From: Polyodon spathula
Lineage: Eukaryota; Chordata; Actinopteri; Acipenseriformes; Polyodontidae
DNA length: 64,000 bases
Assembly: GCF_017654505.1 (NCBI RefSeq)
Contig: NC_054540.1
Location: 37,505,554 to 37,569,553, forward strand
Direction of reading: 5' to 3'
Below are positions 12,281 to 22,222 of this stretch, piece by piece. The translations under genes were made by a program, and so were the position numbers. The notes under the pieces are model-generated. The model had not been told where the DNA came from and did no database searches. It saw nothing but the letters and a program-made list of their open reading frames with translations. The first letter of the stretch is position 1, and the number at the start of each line of letters is the position of its first letter.

Positions 12281-12344
12281 GGTACAGTTGGAACAAAAAC
12301 CAGGAGGAACACCGGCCCTCCACGACCAGGATTGGAGACCCCTG
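12281..12344. mobile_element. hAT-like transposon end
   Basis: The segment ending CCAGGATTGGAGACCCCTG resembles the terminal repeat of a common fish hAT-type non-autonomous element, as I remember it. No matching left end is visible nearby, so this is a terminal fragment only. Confidence 0.4.
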
Positions 12345-12386
12345 CTAGCAGATTCATTGCTCCATATCACCAGATTTATATTACAC

Positions 12387-12974
12387 TGTGATGAGTCAAA
12401 GGGATTTCGGTCTATGATTCAGCCTCCCGACAGTAGATGGCATCAAACCAACTCGGGACTTCCCTTACCAAGATCTCGTGACCATGGCAAAAGTCATCTT
12501 TTTGAGGGGCGGCACCTTGGTGAGGGGCGGAAGTACGAAGATGTAAATTCCAGCCACTGGAGTCAAGTGAAGGATAAGGACACTTGTCAGTTGGGGATTG
12601 GCGTTCCACTGACTACAGAGGCGGGACATTACATACTAAAGGGAACATACTACTGTGTTCGGGGTTGGTCCGAAAGTAAAATAGGCGGAGTAACGGGTGG
12701 AGGGAGAGACTAGTTTGGTGCAGCGGGATTTTTTGAAAACACTAACATTTCTTTTGTCTTTTTTTTTTTATGTATGGTTTGTCACGAAGACGATTAAAGA
12801 CGAGTTCTCACGGTCTGTTTTGGATTTCACCCCTGGACTCCTTCCCTCACACCATTTTGTTTTCTTTTGTTATTTAATTATTTTGTTGTGTATAGATAAT
12901 AAAAATAAATTATTTTATTTCTGTACACATAAATTACTGTCTGGACATTCCATTTAATACACTCTTGCCTCACA
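12387..12974 (+). repeat. 5' LTR of Gmr1-like element
   Basis: The LTR starts TGTGATGAGTCAAAGG and ends CTTGCCTCACA. Compared with the 3' LTR it carries about 23 extra bases near 12770-12795, beside a T run. An open frame running through it from 12288 is not a gene. Confidence 0.92.
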
Positions 12975-12976
12975 CG

Positions 12977-12990
12977 TGGTGTCAGAAGTG
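12977..12990 (+). promoter_or_regulatory. Primer binding site, tRNA-Leu type
   Basis: TGGTGTCAGAAGTG lies two bases after the 5' LTR. From memory it is complementary to the 3' end of vertebrate tRNA-Leu(CAA) including CCA, so minus-strand DNA synthesis would be primed by that tRNA. Confidence 0.75.
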
Positions 12991-12993
12991 AAA

Positions 12994-13605
12994 ATGGATC
13001 CAGCTACAGTTTTGGCAATGTTTAGGGAGCAGGAGGAGAAATGAGAGGAGAGAGAGACACGGCGCCAGGAACAGCTCGCCCAGTTCTTTGGACAGCTGGT
13101 GGAAAAACTATCAATATCAACATCAGAGAGATGTTTGCAGCTCAGCCAAAGCTTCAGAAAATGACCTCGGCCACAGGAACATTGGGCCATGAAATTGGCA
13201 CCCTGCCTGACAGGGGAAGCTCAGGCAGCATATCAAGCCCTGACGGCCACAGATGCAGGGGACTATGTTAAAGTAAAAGAAGCCATTCTCTCACGCCTCG
13301 GGATCACGGAGGAAACATACCGGCGCCGTTTTCGGGAATACCAGCTGTCCAAGGGGATGCGGCCCCGGGTTGCGGGACAATATCTTTTAGATCAGTGCAC
13401 CCGGTGGCTGCGGCCAGAAGAACATACACCCCAAGAACTGGTGCAGAAAATAGTTATAGAACAGTTCGCGTCTATACTACCGCCAGGGAATCGAGAGTGG
13501 ATTAAGAGGAATCGACCTACCACTCTCGAGGATGCCATCCTCCTGGCGGAGGCCTATGAAGACGTGAACGAAGGCGCCGGCTCAGACCCCACTCCTGCCC
13601 CTTAA
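12994..13605 (+). pseudogene. Gag: SCAN-like capsid region, broken start
   Basis: An ATG at 12994 opens a frame that stops after 16 codons at 13042. The main gag frame is open at 13189-13605 (138 codons). Its residues 44-123 (13318-13557) read like a SCAN domain: YRRRFREYQLSKG, CTRWLRPEEHTPQELVQKIV and EQFASILPPGNREWI align with the corresponding SCAN helices. SCAN domains of vertebrate zinc-finger proteins are considered to derive from the capsid of Gmr1-like elements, so this is the ancestral type of protein, which assembles the particle. A TAA at 13603 separates it from the nucleocapsid frame. Confidence 0.85.
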
Positions 13606-13626
13606 CTAACTCGGACCAACCAACCA

Positions 13627-14217
13627 ATGAAGCCCAGAGGGGGTAACCAGACCTTCAGACCATGGAGGTCGAGGTTAGCCCCATCCTGGGCGAGAGAGAA
13701 TCCCCCTAACCTGCCGGTCGCGGACCCGCAGGACAGATTAACTCCGTTGATGCCTCCTAACCAAGTGTGCTACCAATGTAATGAGCCTGGACACATTGCC
13801 AGGAATTGTCCAGTAATGAAGGTGGACCTGGCAACAAGATCCTGGTCAGCAGTAACAGGTAGGAACACTGGGGAATGTCGGGAGGGCCCTTATCAGTTAA
13901 GAGTACAGGTCGGGGGAAAGAGTACTTATGCATTTGCGGACTCTGGGTGTGCACAAACATTGATTCGGCAAGCTCTCTTGGATGGGGTAGCCTGGGAGCC
14001 ACCTCGGGTTTATCCCACCACTAAAGTTAGACTTATTGTAGGTGATTATTCAGCTTACGTTAAAGTGGCTGTAGCGCAATGTTTACCATACCCTGTTCTC
14101 CTGGGAAGAGACTGGCCGTTTTTTGATCGTATTTTAGGTCGGGAAATGGTCTTAGTTTCTACCAGGGGACAATTAAAGCAACAGGAGAAAACAATTGGTG
14201 AGATTTTTCCGTTGTAA
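13627..14217 (+). pseudogene. Nucleocapsid zinc knuckle and aspartic protease
   Basis: This frame of 196 codons holds a CCHC knuckle (CYQCNEPGHIARNC, 13768-13809), which binds element RNA. It is followed by a retropepsin-like domain with the catalytic triplet DSG at 13939-13947 (in FADSGCAQTLI) and the later LLGRDWPFF segment. It ends at a stop before integrase. In an active element it would be joined to gag and pol, but here it is isolated by stops on both sides. Confidence 0.88.
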
Positions 14218-14397
14218 TCCGATCTGTTTAACCCTAAAATCCGCCCAAGAAAAACAAGAAGAGAGCGTCTGGTGGAAAAATATGAGGGAACTCTGAGATG
14301 ACAAGGGGAGGGGTCTGACACAAAAGTAAACCAATCGCTTAAATGGCAAAGAAAGGGAGTAGGTATTCAGTGTAACCGGGGCTGCGAGGTTACTGAG

Positions 14398-15780
14398 GTG
14401 GAAGGTCATGTAATAAAAGACACTCCTCTCTGTGTACCTAACCATTGGGACCGAGATATTGACTTGGGATATGAACAACAAAATGACCCCACGTTATGGT
14501 ATGCTTGGAAACAGGTTAGATATGTCGAGGGGAAGGATATGCAGGAAGGACAACCGGTGGTATTTCCGCATTTTTCTGTATCTGGGCACTTATTATATAG
14601 AATAACCCGGGCTCCCGGGACGGGACAGCTCGTAAAACAGTTGTTGGTTCCTAGGCCTTTTCAGTCAGAAGTCATGAGATTGGCGCATGACATTCCATTT
14701 TGAGGTCATTTGGGAACTGAAAAGACTCAGGAATGAATTCTGGCCTGTTTTTTTTGGCCTGGGGTTTATGGTCTTGTGCAGAAGTATGTATCGGAGTGTC
14801 CTGAATGTCAATTAGCTGCCCCTAAGTCAGTTCGCCCCGCACCTCTGGTTCCACTTCCAATTATTGGGGTACCGTTTGAAAGGATTGGTGTAGATTTAGT
14901 AGGCCCTCTGGAGGGAACAGAGTCAGGATATCGGTATATTTTAGTAGTAGTGGACTACGCAACGAGATATCCAGAAGCTGTTCCCTTACGCTCTATGAAT
15001 GCAGTAGCTGTAGCGAATGAATTGGTAAAAATATTCTCTAGGGTGGGAATCCCGAAAGAAATTCTCACTGATCAGGGCACTAATTTTATGTCAGACTGTA
15101 TTCAGCAACTATATAAATTATTGAAAATCCGTTCAATTAGAACCTCAGTTTTTCATCCTCAAACGGATGGGCTTGTTGAACGATTTAATCAGACTTTGAA
15201 AAATATGTTGCGCCGCTTTGTAGATCAAGAAAAACGCAATTGGGCTAAACTGCTTCCCTACTTGCTCTTTGCAGTTCGCGAGGTACCACAATCCTCAACG
15301 GGGTTTTCCCCGTTTGAGCTCTTGTACGGTCGGCAGCCGCGGGGTATCTTGGATCTCATAAGAGAAGGCTGGGAAGAACAGTCAAAAAATGTAGTAAAAT
15401 ATGTGTTGCAGTTACGCGATCGCTTAGAATTAGTCGGTCGATTGGCACATGACAATCTCAAAGCGGCACAGCAGAAGCAGCAACAAAGCTACAATAAAAA
15501 TGCAAGAATTCGGAACTTTCGACCTGGAGATAAAGTGTTGTTATTGTTGCCCTCATCGGAATCTAAGTTGTTTGCTAAATGGCAGGGTCCCTTTCAGGTT
15601 ATTCGAGCAATTGGTAAAGTCAATGATGAGATCTGACAGCCTGGGCGTCGGAAAGAAAGTCAAATTTATCATGTTAATCTCCTGAAACCGTGGAAAGAAC
15701 GGGAAGTCCATTTTATATCCCCTGTACAGGAGGGAGAGGATTTTGGACCCTCAATTGAGCCAGAGTCAGCAATTGAGGTC
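14398..15780 (+). pseudogene. Integrase, interrupted by stops
   Basis: The zinc-binding HHCC region spans 14680-14815 (HDIPF..GHLGT, then SECPECQ) and contains two in-frame stops. The catalytic core from 14776 shows Asp in GVDLVGPL, Asp in LTDQGTNF and Glu in LVERFNQTL, the DDE triad that joins element DNA to the target. A C-terminal barrel follows ([21 protein letters not shown]). A TGA at 15634 interrupts it where the minus-strand copy has Arg, so this is a single nonsense change. The YHVNLLKPW tail continues to about 15690. Confidence 0.92.
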
Positions 15781-15783
15781 CCG

Positions 15784-17165
15784 ATGGGGGAACAATTAAC
15801 TCCTGATCAGCGTGAAGAGGTAAGCAATCTAATTAAAATGTTCAGTGATGTGTTTTCTAACGTGCCTGGAAGAACGCATTTGATCGAACATGCTATTATC
15901 ACTCCGCCAGGTCTAAGAGTTAGACAGAGACCGTATCGCATTCCAGAGAGTTGGAGAGATTCTGTTCGAAGGGAGATGGAGTGTATGTTGAAACTTGGGG
16001 TAATTGAACCTTCCCGAAGCGAGTGGTGTAGCCCAATAGTACCAATAGACAAGCCAGATAGGTCACTACGATTATATGATCGATTTTAGGAGGGTGAATG
16101 CTATCTCCAAGTTTGATGCATATCCCATGCCTCGAGTAGATGAACTCTTAGACAAGCTGGGCCGAGCTCGGTTTATTTCAACTCTGGATCTGACGAAAGG
16201 ATATTGGCAAATTCCATTAACGAAAGCCTCTCGTGAGAAAACGGCATTTTCAACCCCAGAGGGTCTTTTTCAATTTTGTACTATGCCGTTCGGACTTCAT
16301 GGAGCTCCTGCTACTTTTCAGAGACTAATGGACAATGTTTTACAACCTCATCGAGAGTATGCAGCTGCGTATATCGATGATGTAGTCATTTATAGTTCTT
16401 CCTGGAGAGAACATTTGACTAGATTAGAAGCCGTCTTACAGTCTCTGAGGAGGGCAGGGCTCACAGCGAACATGGCAATGTGTGCTATTGGAAAAGAAGA
16501 AACTAAATATTTAGGTTTCATAATGGGTAAGGGTAGAGTGAAACCGTTGGTTTCAAAAGTCCAGGCTTTGTTGGATTCACCGGTACCTACCACGAAAACC
16601 CAGGTGAGATCACTATTAGGGTTGGCTGGTTATTACCGCCGCTTTATTCCACACTTTTCCACTATAGCCGCCCCTCTCACTGATCTCACTAAAAAGAATG
16701 CTCCAAATAAAATTAAGTGGAGTGCAGAGTGTCAGACAGCCTTTGAATCTATTAAAACTAATTTGAGTCAGGCCCCAGCATTAATAAGCCCGGATTTCAG
16801 CCGAGAGTTCGTCCTGCAGACAGATGCATTGCAGACTGGTCTGGGGGCAGTTCTGTCCCAGGAGAGAGATGGTATACAACACCTGATATTATACATCAGT
16901 CGGAAGTTACTGCCCAGAGAACAGAGGTATTCGGTAGTGGAGAAAGAATGCCTGGCAGTGAAATGGGCAGTGGAATCATTAAAATACTATCTTCTGGGAC
17001 GACCTTTTGTACTCATCACAGATCACGCTTCTTTAAAGTGGTTAGAGACGATGGAAGATTCAAACTCTAGGATTACGCGGTGGTACCTGGCACTCCAACC
17101 CTTTGCCTTTCAAATAAGTTATCGTGCGGGTAAGTTATATCAAAATGCTGATTTTTTTTCCAGGG
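15784..17165 (+). pseudogene. Reverse transcriptase and RNase H, frameshifted
   Basis: The RT entry segment (IIEPSRSEWCSPIV-like) lies in frame 15784-16089. A frameshift near 16076 moves the rest to the frame of 16076-17560. The RT core shows SKFDAYPMPRVDELL, STLDLTKGYWQIP, FGLHGAPATFQRLM and the catalytic YIDD at 16370-16381. RNase H follows with Asp in LQTDA, Glu in VEKECLAVKW, Asp in ITDHASLKW and the terminal NADFFSR. The long frame then reads on into the 3' LTR, and that tail is not protein. Confidence 0.93.
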
Positions 17166-17218
17166 AGGGAGGGAAAAGGGAAGGGTTAGAGGTTTCCGAG
17201 TGTTCCTTCGGCTCCACT

Positions 17219-17233
17219 CTGAGGGGTGGGATA
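17219..17233 (+). promoter_or_regulatory. Polypurine tract before 3' LTR
   Basis: GAGGGGTGGGATA lies immediately before the 3' LTR. This is the expected primer for plus-strand DNA synthesis. The minus-strand remnant has the related GATGTGGGATA at the same place. Confidence 0.8.
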
Positions 17234-17798
17234 TGTGATGAGTCAAAAGGATTTCGGTCTGTGATTCAGCCTCCCGACAGTAGATGGCATCAAACCAACT
17301 CGGGACTTCCCTTACCAAGATCTCGTGACCATGGCAAAAGTCATCTTTTTGAGGGGCGGCACCTTGGTGAAGGGCGGAAGTACGAATATGTAAATTCCAG
17401 CCACTGGAGTCAAGTGAAGGATAAGGACACTTGTCAGTTGGGGATTGGCGTTCCACTGACTACAGAGGCGGGACATTACATACTAAAGGGAACGTACTAC
17501 TGTGTTCGGGGTTGGTCCAAAAGTAAAATAGGCGGAGTAACGGGTGGAGGGAGAGACTAGTTTGGTGCAGCGGGATTTTTTGAAAACACTAACATTTCTT
17601 TTGTCTTTTTTTGACGATTAAAGACGAGTTCTCACGGTCTGTTTTGGATTTCACCCCTGCACTCCTTCTCTCACACCATTTTGTTTTCTTTTGTTATTTA
17701 ATTATTTTGTTGTGTATAGATAACAAAAATAAATTATTTTATTTCTGTACACATAAATTACTGTCTGGACATTCCATTTAATACACTCTCGCCTCACA
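17234..17798 (+). repeat. 3' LTR of Gmr1-like element
   Basis: Starts TGTGATGAGTCAAAAGG and ends CTCGCCTCACA. It matches the 5' LTR throughout except for about ten substitutions and a shorter T-rich segment near 17607. Confidence 0.92.
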
Positions 17799-17984
17799 TG
17801 CACCCTTTCTAATTAAAACACCTAATGAATCTCCCTATTGTTTCTTGCTAATTCTACATTTGTTATGTGCTTCTCCAGGCAGAATGTATATATTTTATGA
17901 TACAAGCGGTGTGTAGCGTAGTGAAGACTACATCTTCTTTATAGTGAGTGTAAAGAGGTCAGTTTTGTTCAAGGCATGTATAGC

Positions 17985-18345
17985 TAGGTGTGTGTGTGTG
18001 TGTGCAGAGGTTGCTTAGTGGTGTGTAGTGTGCAAGGGCTGCATGGTGGTGTGTGCATTCAGGGGATGCATGGTGGGTGTATGTCTGAAAGGGTTGCATG
18101 GTGGTGTGTGCATGTAGGGGTTGCAGAGTGGTGTGTGCATACAGAGGTTGCATGGGGTTGCATGGTGGTGTGTGCATGCAGGGATTGCATGGTAGGTGTA
18201 TGCGTGCAGGGGTTGCATGGTGGTGTGTCCGTGCAGGGGTTGCATGGTGGGTGTATGCGTGCAGGGGTTACATCGTGGTGTGTGCATGCAGGGATTGCAT
18301 GGTGGTGTTTACGTACAGGGGTTGCATGGTGGTGTACCATGTTCC
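17985..18345 (+). repeat. Minisatellite, 27-28 bp unit, about 12 copies
   Basis: Consensus GGGGTTGCATGGTGGTGTG followed by TGCATGCA-type sequence. Two unit variants (GGTGTGTGCATGCA and GGGTGTATGCGTGCA) partly alternate, suggesting a 55-bp higher-order unit. Because 27 bases is nine codons, several frames stay open and yield repetitive peptides. These are not genes. Confidence 0.92.
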
Positions 18346-21300
18346 TTGTCAAAAATGTGTTTTAATATTAGCCTTTAATAAAGGAAAACACCTGCTTTAA
18401 TTAATTTGCATGTATCTATTTCAGTGCAATGTAGTTTCTTCATTGTAATAAGAAATACTTTTTTAACATTTACATTTGATCTAATTTTTTTCATAAAAAG
18501 GGGGCAAGTAAAAAATACATTAACTTTGTTTCATGTACTAAGGGTTACTAATTACTTAAATTAATTCACGATCCAGTTTATGGTAAACTGTGCATGCATG
18601 ACTTAGAAACTCGTCTGTTAGCTGAATCTGGGCTGAATTCGAAAATGATCTAAAAACCAAAGCAGCCCAGAATTTGGGACATTACCTGAAAAGCAAAGAG
18701 GCCCAGAATTTGGGACGTAAATGAAAACAGGGGCAGTCTATATGTAAAACTGTGATTACATTAAATGTAAACTAATGTATCCTGTAACAAAACTGCAATA
18801 GTGTATATATTTGATATTAGAATACATCACGCAAAAGATGCCCATAGATATATGCTATTTGAAAGAAAAAAGTACACCACTACAGAAAAAACATTTCTTA
18901 CATTCGTGCATAACATGATAATTCATATAAAGTAATAACCCATAGGTTGTTATGTTAGTACAATGAAATAATACATTATGTTTTAATTGGAAGGTTGTGG
19001 AAACCAGATCTCTCACTCTCTTTCTCTCCTGATCGCAATGTTAAAAATGCCTGCAAGCTTTTCCACTCGTGTGACGACATATTCATGTGACAGACATGGA
19101 CCAATCAAAACGCGAGACTGTTTTGCGGTTCCATCCCAAAAACCAGACTTGTGTCATACCTAAAATTTCCTAACGAGAAAATAATAATTTCCCATGTTAC
19201 GCCTTGGTTTTCAACGTTTACTCTAAAAATTGAGACAAATGGCGCCCCGACAGTACCTCGATCGGGACGCGGGACAAAGCCCCTAATAATAATTTTATCG
19301 GGAAATTTGGTCACCCTACCCTCACTGTAATATTGAATTACCTGTTATTGTGATTTATTATTGTGATTGTTATTTTACTGGGGATAGATCTGTGGTTTAG
19401 GCAATGCCTGGAAGTTGGAATAATACCATTTCTCCACTGGCTTTTACCATGGCAATGGAAGTAATTATTAGGACATCAAAATGGGTAGTGGGAGGAGAGC
19501 ACTTGGCTTCTGGAATGTCACTACCACCAATTGGAGCATACATGGATTACATGACAACAATGACTACTACAGTAGCCTGCACTAATCGGTTAGTTCAGTA
19601 ACATTGAACGGGCACGAATGCAATTTAAGTTGGTGCTTATCTTGGCGAGAGCCGAGTTCAAATCGACATGAAGTTTTAACATCTACTCTCATGTAATGGA
19701 ATTCTATAAGGTTGTATGTTAGTGGCTTCTCCATGATTGCATCTGAAGTAGTGATGTAGTGAAAGATGTAGTCCTCCAGACTTCCATATCTGGTAACCCT
19801 AGGCTGCCTACTCAGCCAGTTGGGCTTTGTGGGTTCAATTCCATGTTGTTCTTGGTCTTTTCATCTTTTCATTGTCAATCTCATTGAAGCTTTGTGTTGC
19901 CATTTGCTTCCTTCCTTAGGACATGTCCAAGTTATCTCCATCTTCGTTTATATAGATGTTCTACTGTTGTTGCATGTAACTCAGCATTGGGTATTTTATT
20001 AAAAGGTATTAGCTGTTTGTTCTTTTTTAACAGATCGTATTAAAAATACATTCCAAAAACTTTTGCCTCACTTTCAGGTTTTTAATCTGTTATTAACCTT
20101 TACTCTGTGTTGTACAGTCTGCTTGCGTGAAAGAGTTTTTTGATTTAGTCTAATATGACCTCTTATAGTTATTGATTTACTTCAGTATCTCAGGGCAGGG
20201 TTTTTTTTTTAGAATATTCTGCTGTGCAAAAGACAAACACAATCAGGAAATCCTCTACACAATGTCAGCATTCTACATGAACTACCCTCACATGAGAAGC
20301 TGACTGCCTTCAGCCCCTTTTATAATCCCTGGTGTTTTGCAATAGAAAGAACAGCCAATAACCCAATGATATGGATAACTGTGCCTTCACTGTAAGTATT
20401 TATTGTCTTTGTTTATTTTGCTCCAATAAGTAGTAAACCACTGAATACTGTAAAAGCTTAGACTAAGTATACAATTCTTGACGAACAAATCAAAAGCTAT
20501 GTTTCAAGAAAAGTATTGCTTTTTGTGTGTGCCAGGTATAATGAAAATCCGAGCAATAGTTTGAAACCATGTTTTATTTCACTGCCTACAGGTCATTGTT
20601 TAATTGTTGTTGTGATTCTACTCATAACTTTGAATTTCTGTATCAATGTAGAATCCAATTGGAGAAAAGATTGAACAGACAATAAAGGGCCAGCTTTTAA
20701 TATTTAATTGCAGAAGATTTTCTGAAGTTTATGTGCTTGTTTATTTACAGAGGTATAGTCCCTAATTTAAATTTTAGGCTAGCAAATTTGTAAAATGTGT
20801 AAACTGTAAATAAATTAAATTCCATTCTAAGAGATTTACAAAATACTTTACTACAAATGAAGTAATACTAAAAGAAACTTTTAGAAACGTTTTGTCTTGA
20901 ATTCTTTCTGTCTTCAATGTTTTCATTTAGTATTACTACATATCCTGCAATTGAGTGTTGCATAGGTATGGATGCTTAAACATAAATGTACTGTTTTATG
21001 AGGACCTTGCATCATACTCAGTGTATTCCTACAGTGCACATCGCTGCACTTGGATACTGTATGCTGTTATGGGGTTTGCATTCTCCTGAGTGGTTCTGGG
21101 GTCTGGTGGTCGAACGCTGAGTTATCTTGTTTCTGTAAATGAGCCTTTACCTAACTTTGATTTGCTGTGAACTTGTTTAGTTAATTCCAGGACTGGTCAG
21201 CCTTTATTAAACTCATGTGACAATGTGACGTAACAACTCTTCTCTATGTCTGTATAAATGTCGACTGGGTTTGGTTGTGCACCCCAGTAACACAGGCCTC

Positions 21301-21723
21301 AGATATAATTTTCTCAAATTCAGTTCACTCACAGTGCATGGATTATATGTCTAGCCTAAGCAACCCACCCTTAGCCTCCCACCTAACCATAAAACCTTAA
21401 TTAACAGTTCTGGCTCATAATTCTACATTTTCAGCCATGGTGGGGGGAATGTTACTGCCAAGCTTTGAATTATTTCATTGTCTACAATCCTTTAACATTG
21501 AGTAAGCCATGAAACTCTCTTCTGTCCCAAAAGTCCTGAGTTGTACTTTTTTTGAGTTACAAATTATATTTGAAGTTAAATGATTACATGTATCAAGGTC
21601 GCTTAACAAGGAATTCTGCATTAGCTCTTTTGGTAATAATTAAACACTCTTTGAAGCAAAGCAACAAATGAATCACTTAATTAATTTGGGAGATGGCCAC
21701 CTTCTACACAAGGCTTTTTTTAT
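18346..21723. other. No gene recognised
   Basis: A short imperfect direct duplication (AGCCCAGAATTTGGGAC and AGGCCCAGAATTTGGGAC) lies at 18664-18716. A GC-richer stretch at 19070-19320 may be an old repeat. Apart from these I see only AT-rich non-coding sequence. The promoter and first exon of the downstream SLC23 gene may lie here, but I cannot place them. Confidence 0.45.
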
Positions 21724-21945
21724 TACACACTGGCAGAGGACGAGCTGCCTAATCTCTGCCAGAAACAAAACAATAACAAAACATGGCTACGGCATCATAT
21801 TTAAATATAATAAATACATTCATAATAATAACAACAATACAACAAAACAAATACAAAATAACAAACTGCACGGTGGCGGATGGGTACCTCCTTCTAAAAA
21901 TAAACAAATAATCATGTACAGGGCTCCTCGCCTTGTTACAAACAT
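21724..21945 (-). repeat. LTR-like repeat C, copy 1
   Basis: The sequence from CTGGCAGAGGACGAGCTGCC to CTCGCCTTGTTACA matches 27560-27783 in order and spacing, with shared landmarks CATGGCTA, TCTAAAAATAAACAA and GTACAGGGCT. It lies just upstream of exon A. The family is unnamed here, and orientation is assumed from the TGTAACA start on the minus strand. Confidence 0.65.
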
Positions 21946-22078
21946 AAAAAGTGTTTTTTTTTTGTATTTATTTTTTTAAATATATTTTCTATGCATGGGA
22001 TGACACCGGTAAGATGTACTGGAATCTGACAAAGAGTGATAGATTGATTTCTCATAAATTATTTATAATTTCTTTTAG

Positions 22079-22222
22079 AAAAGAGAGCATTTGTGCGAGA
22101 TCTCTGCAGATGACAGTGAGAGAAAGAAGCAGGTGTCAGATGAGGAGACGGAACAGAACAAGCTGTCCTACAGTGTAACTGACGTGCCCCCCTGGTACCT
22201 CTGCATCATCCTTGGGACTCAG
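22079..22222 (+). CDS. slc23a4: slc23a4 exon A (first exon recognised)
   Basis: Acceptor TTTCTTTTAG ends at 22078 and the donor is GTGTGA. The 48 codons, in phase 0 at both ends, give a charged cytoplasmic N-terminus ([19 protein letters not shown]) and then [16 protein letters not shown], leading into membrane segment 1. The initiator Met is not in this exon, so at least one more 5' exon is expected. Confidence 0.9.

Larger units (their letters stand above)
12387..17798 (+). mobile_element. Gmr1-like Ty3/Gypsy retrotransposon, LTR to LTR
   Basis: Two closely matching LTRs (12387-12974 and 17234-17798) bound a primer binding site, a gag with SCAN-like capsid and zinc knuckle, an aspartic protease, integrase, reverse transcriptase and RNase H, in that order. 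Integrase before RT is the unusual order described for Gmr1-type Gypsy elements of deuterostomes. Flanking pentamers TACAC and TGCAC may be a mutated target duplication. The LTRs differ at about ten positions plus a block of about 23 bases by my reading, which suggests a fairly recent insertion, although the coding region carries several disabling lesions. Confidence 0.93.

Noticed and set aside
12288..12713. 141-codon open frame on the + strand
   Set aside because: It lies in the 5' LTR of the Gypsy element. The same sequence recurs as a tail of the RT/RNase H frame at 17234-17560, so it is LTR sequence left open by chance.
17959..18400. Several overlapping repetitive open frames on both strands (GLHGGVCMQ-type and HTPPCNP-type)
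   Set aside because: They are products of a 27-bp minisatellite whose unit is a multiple of three. No start context or conservation.
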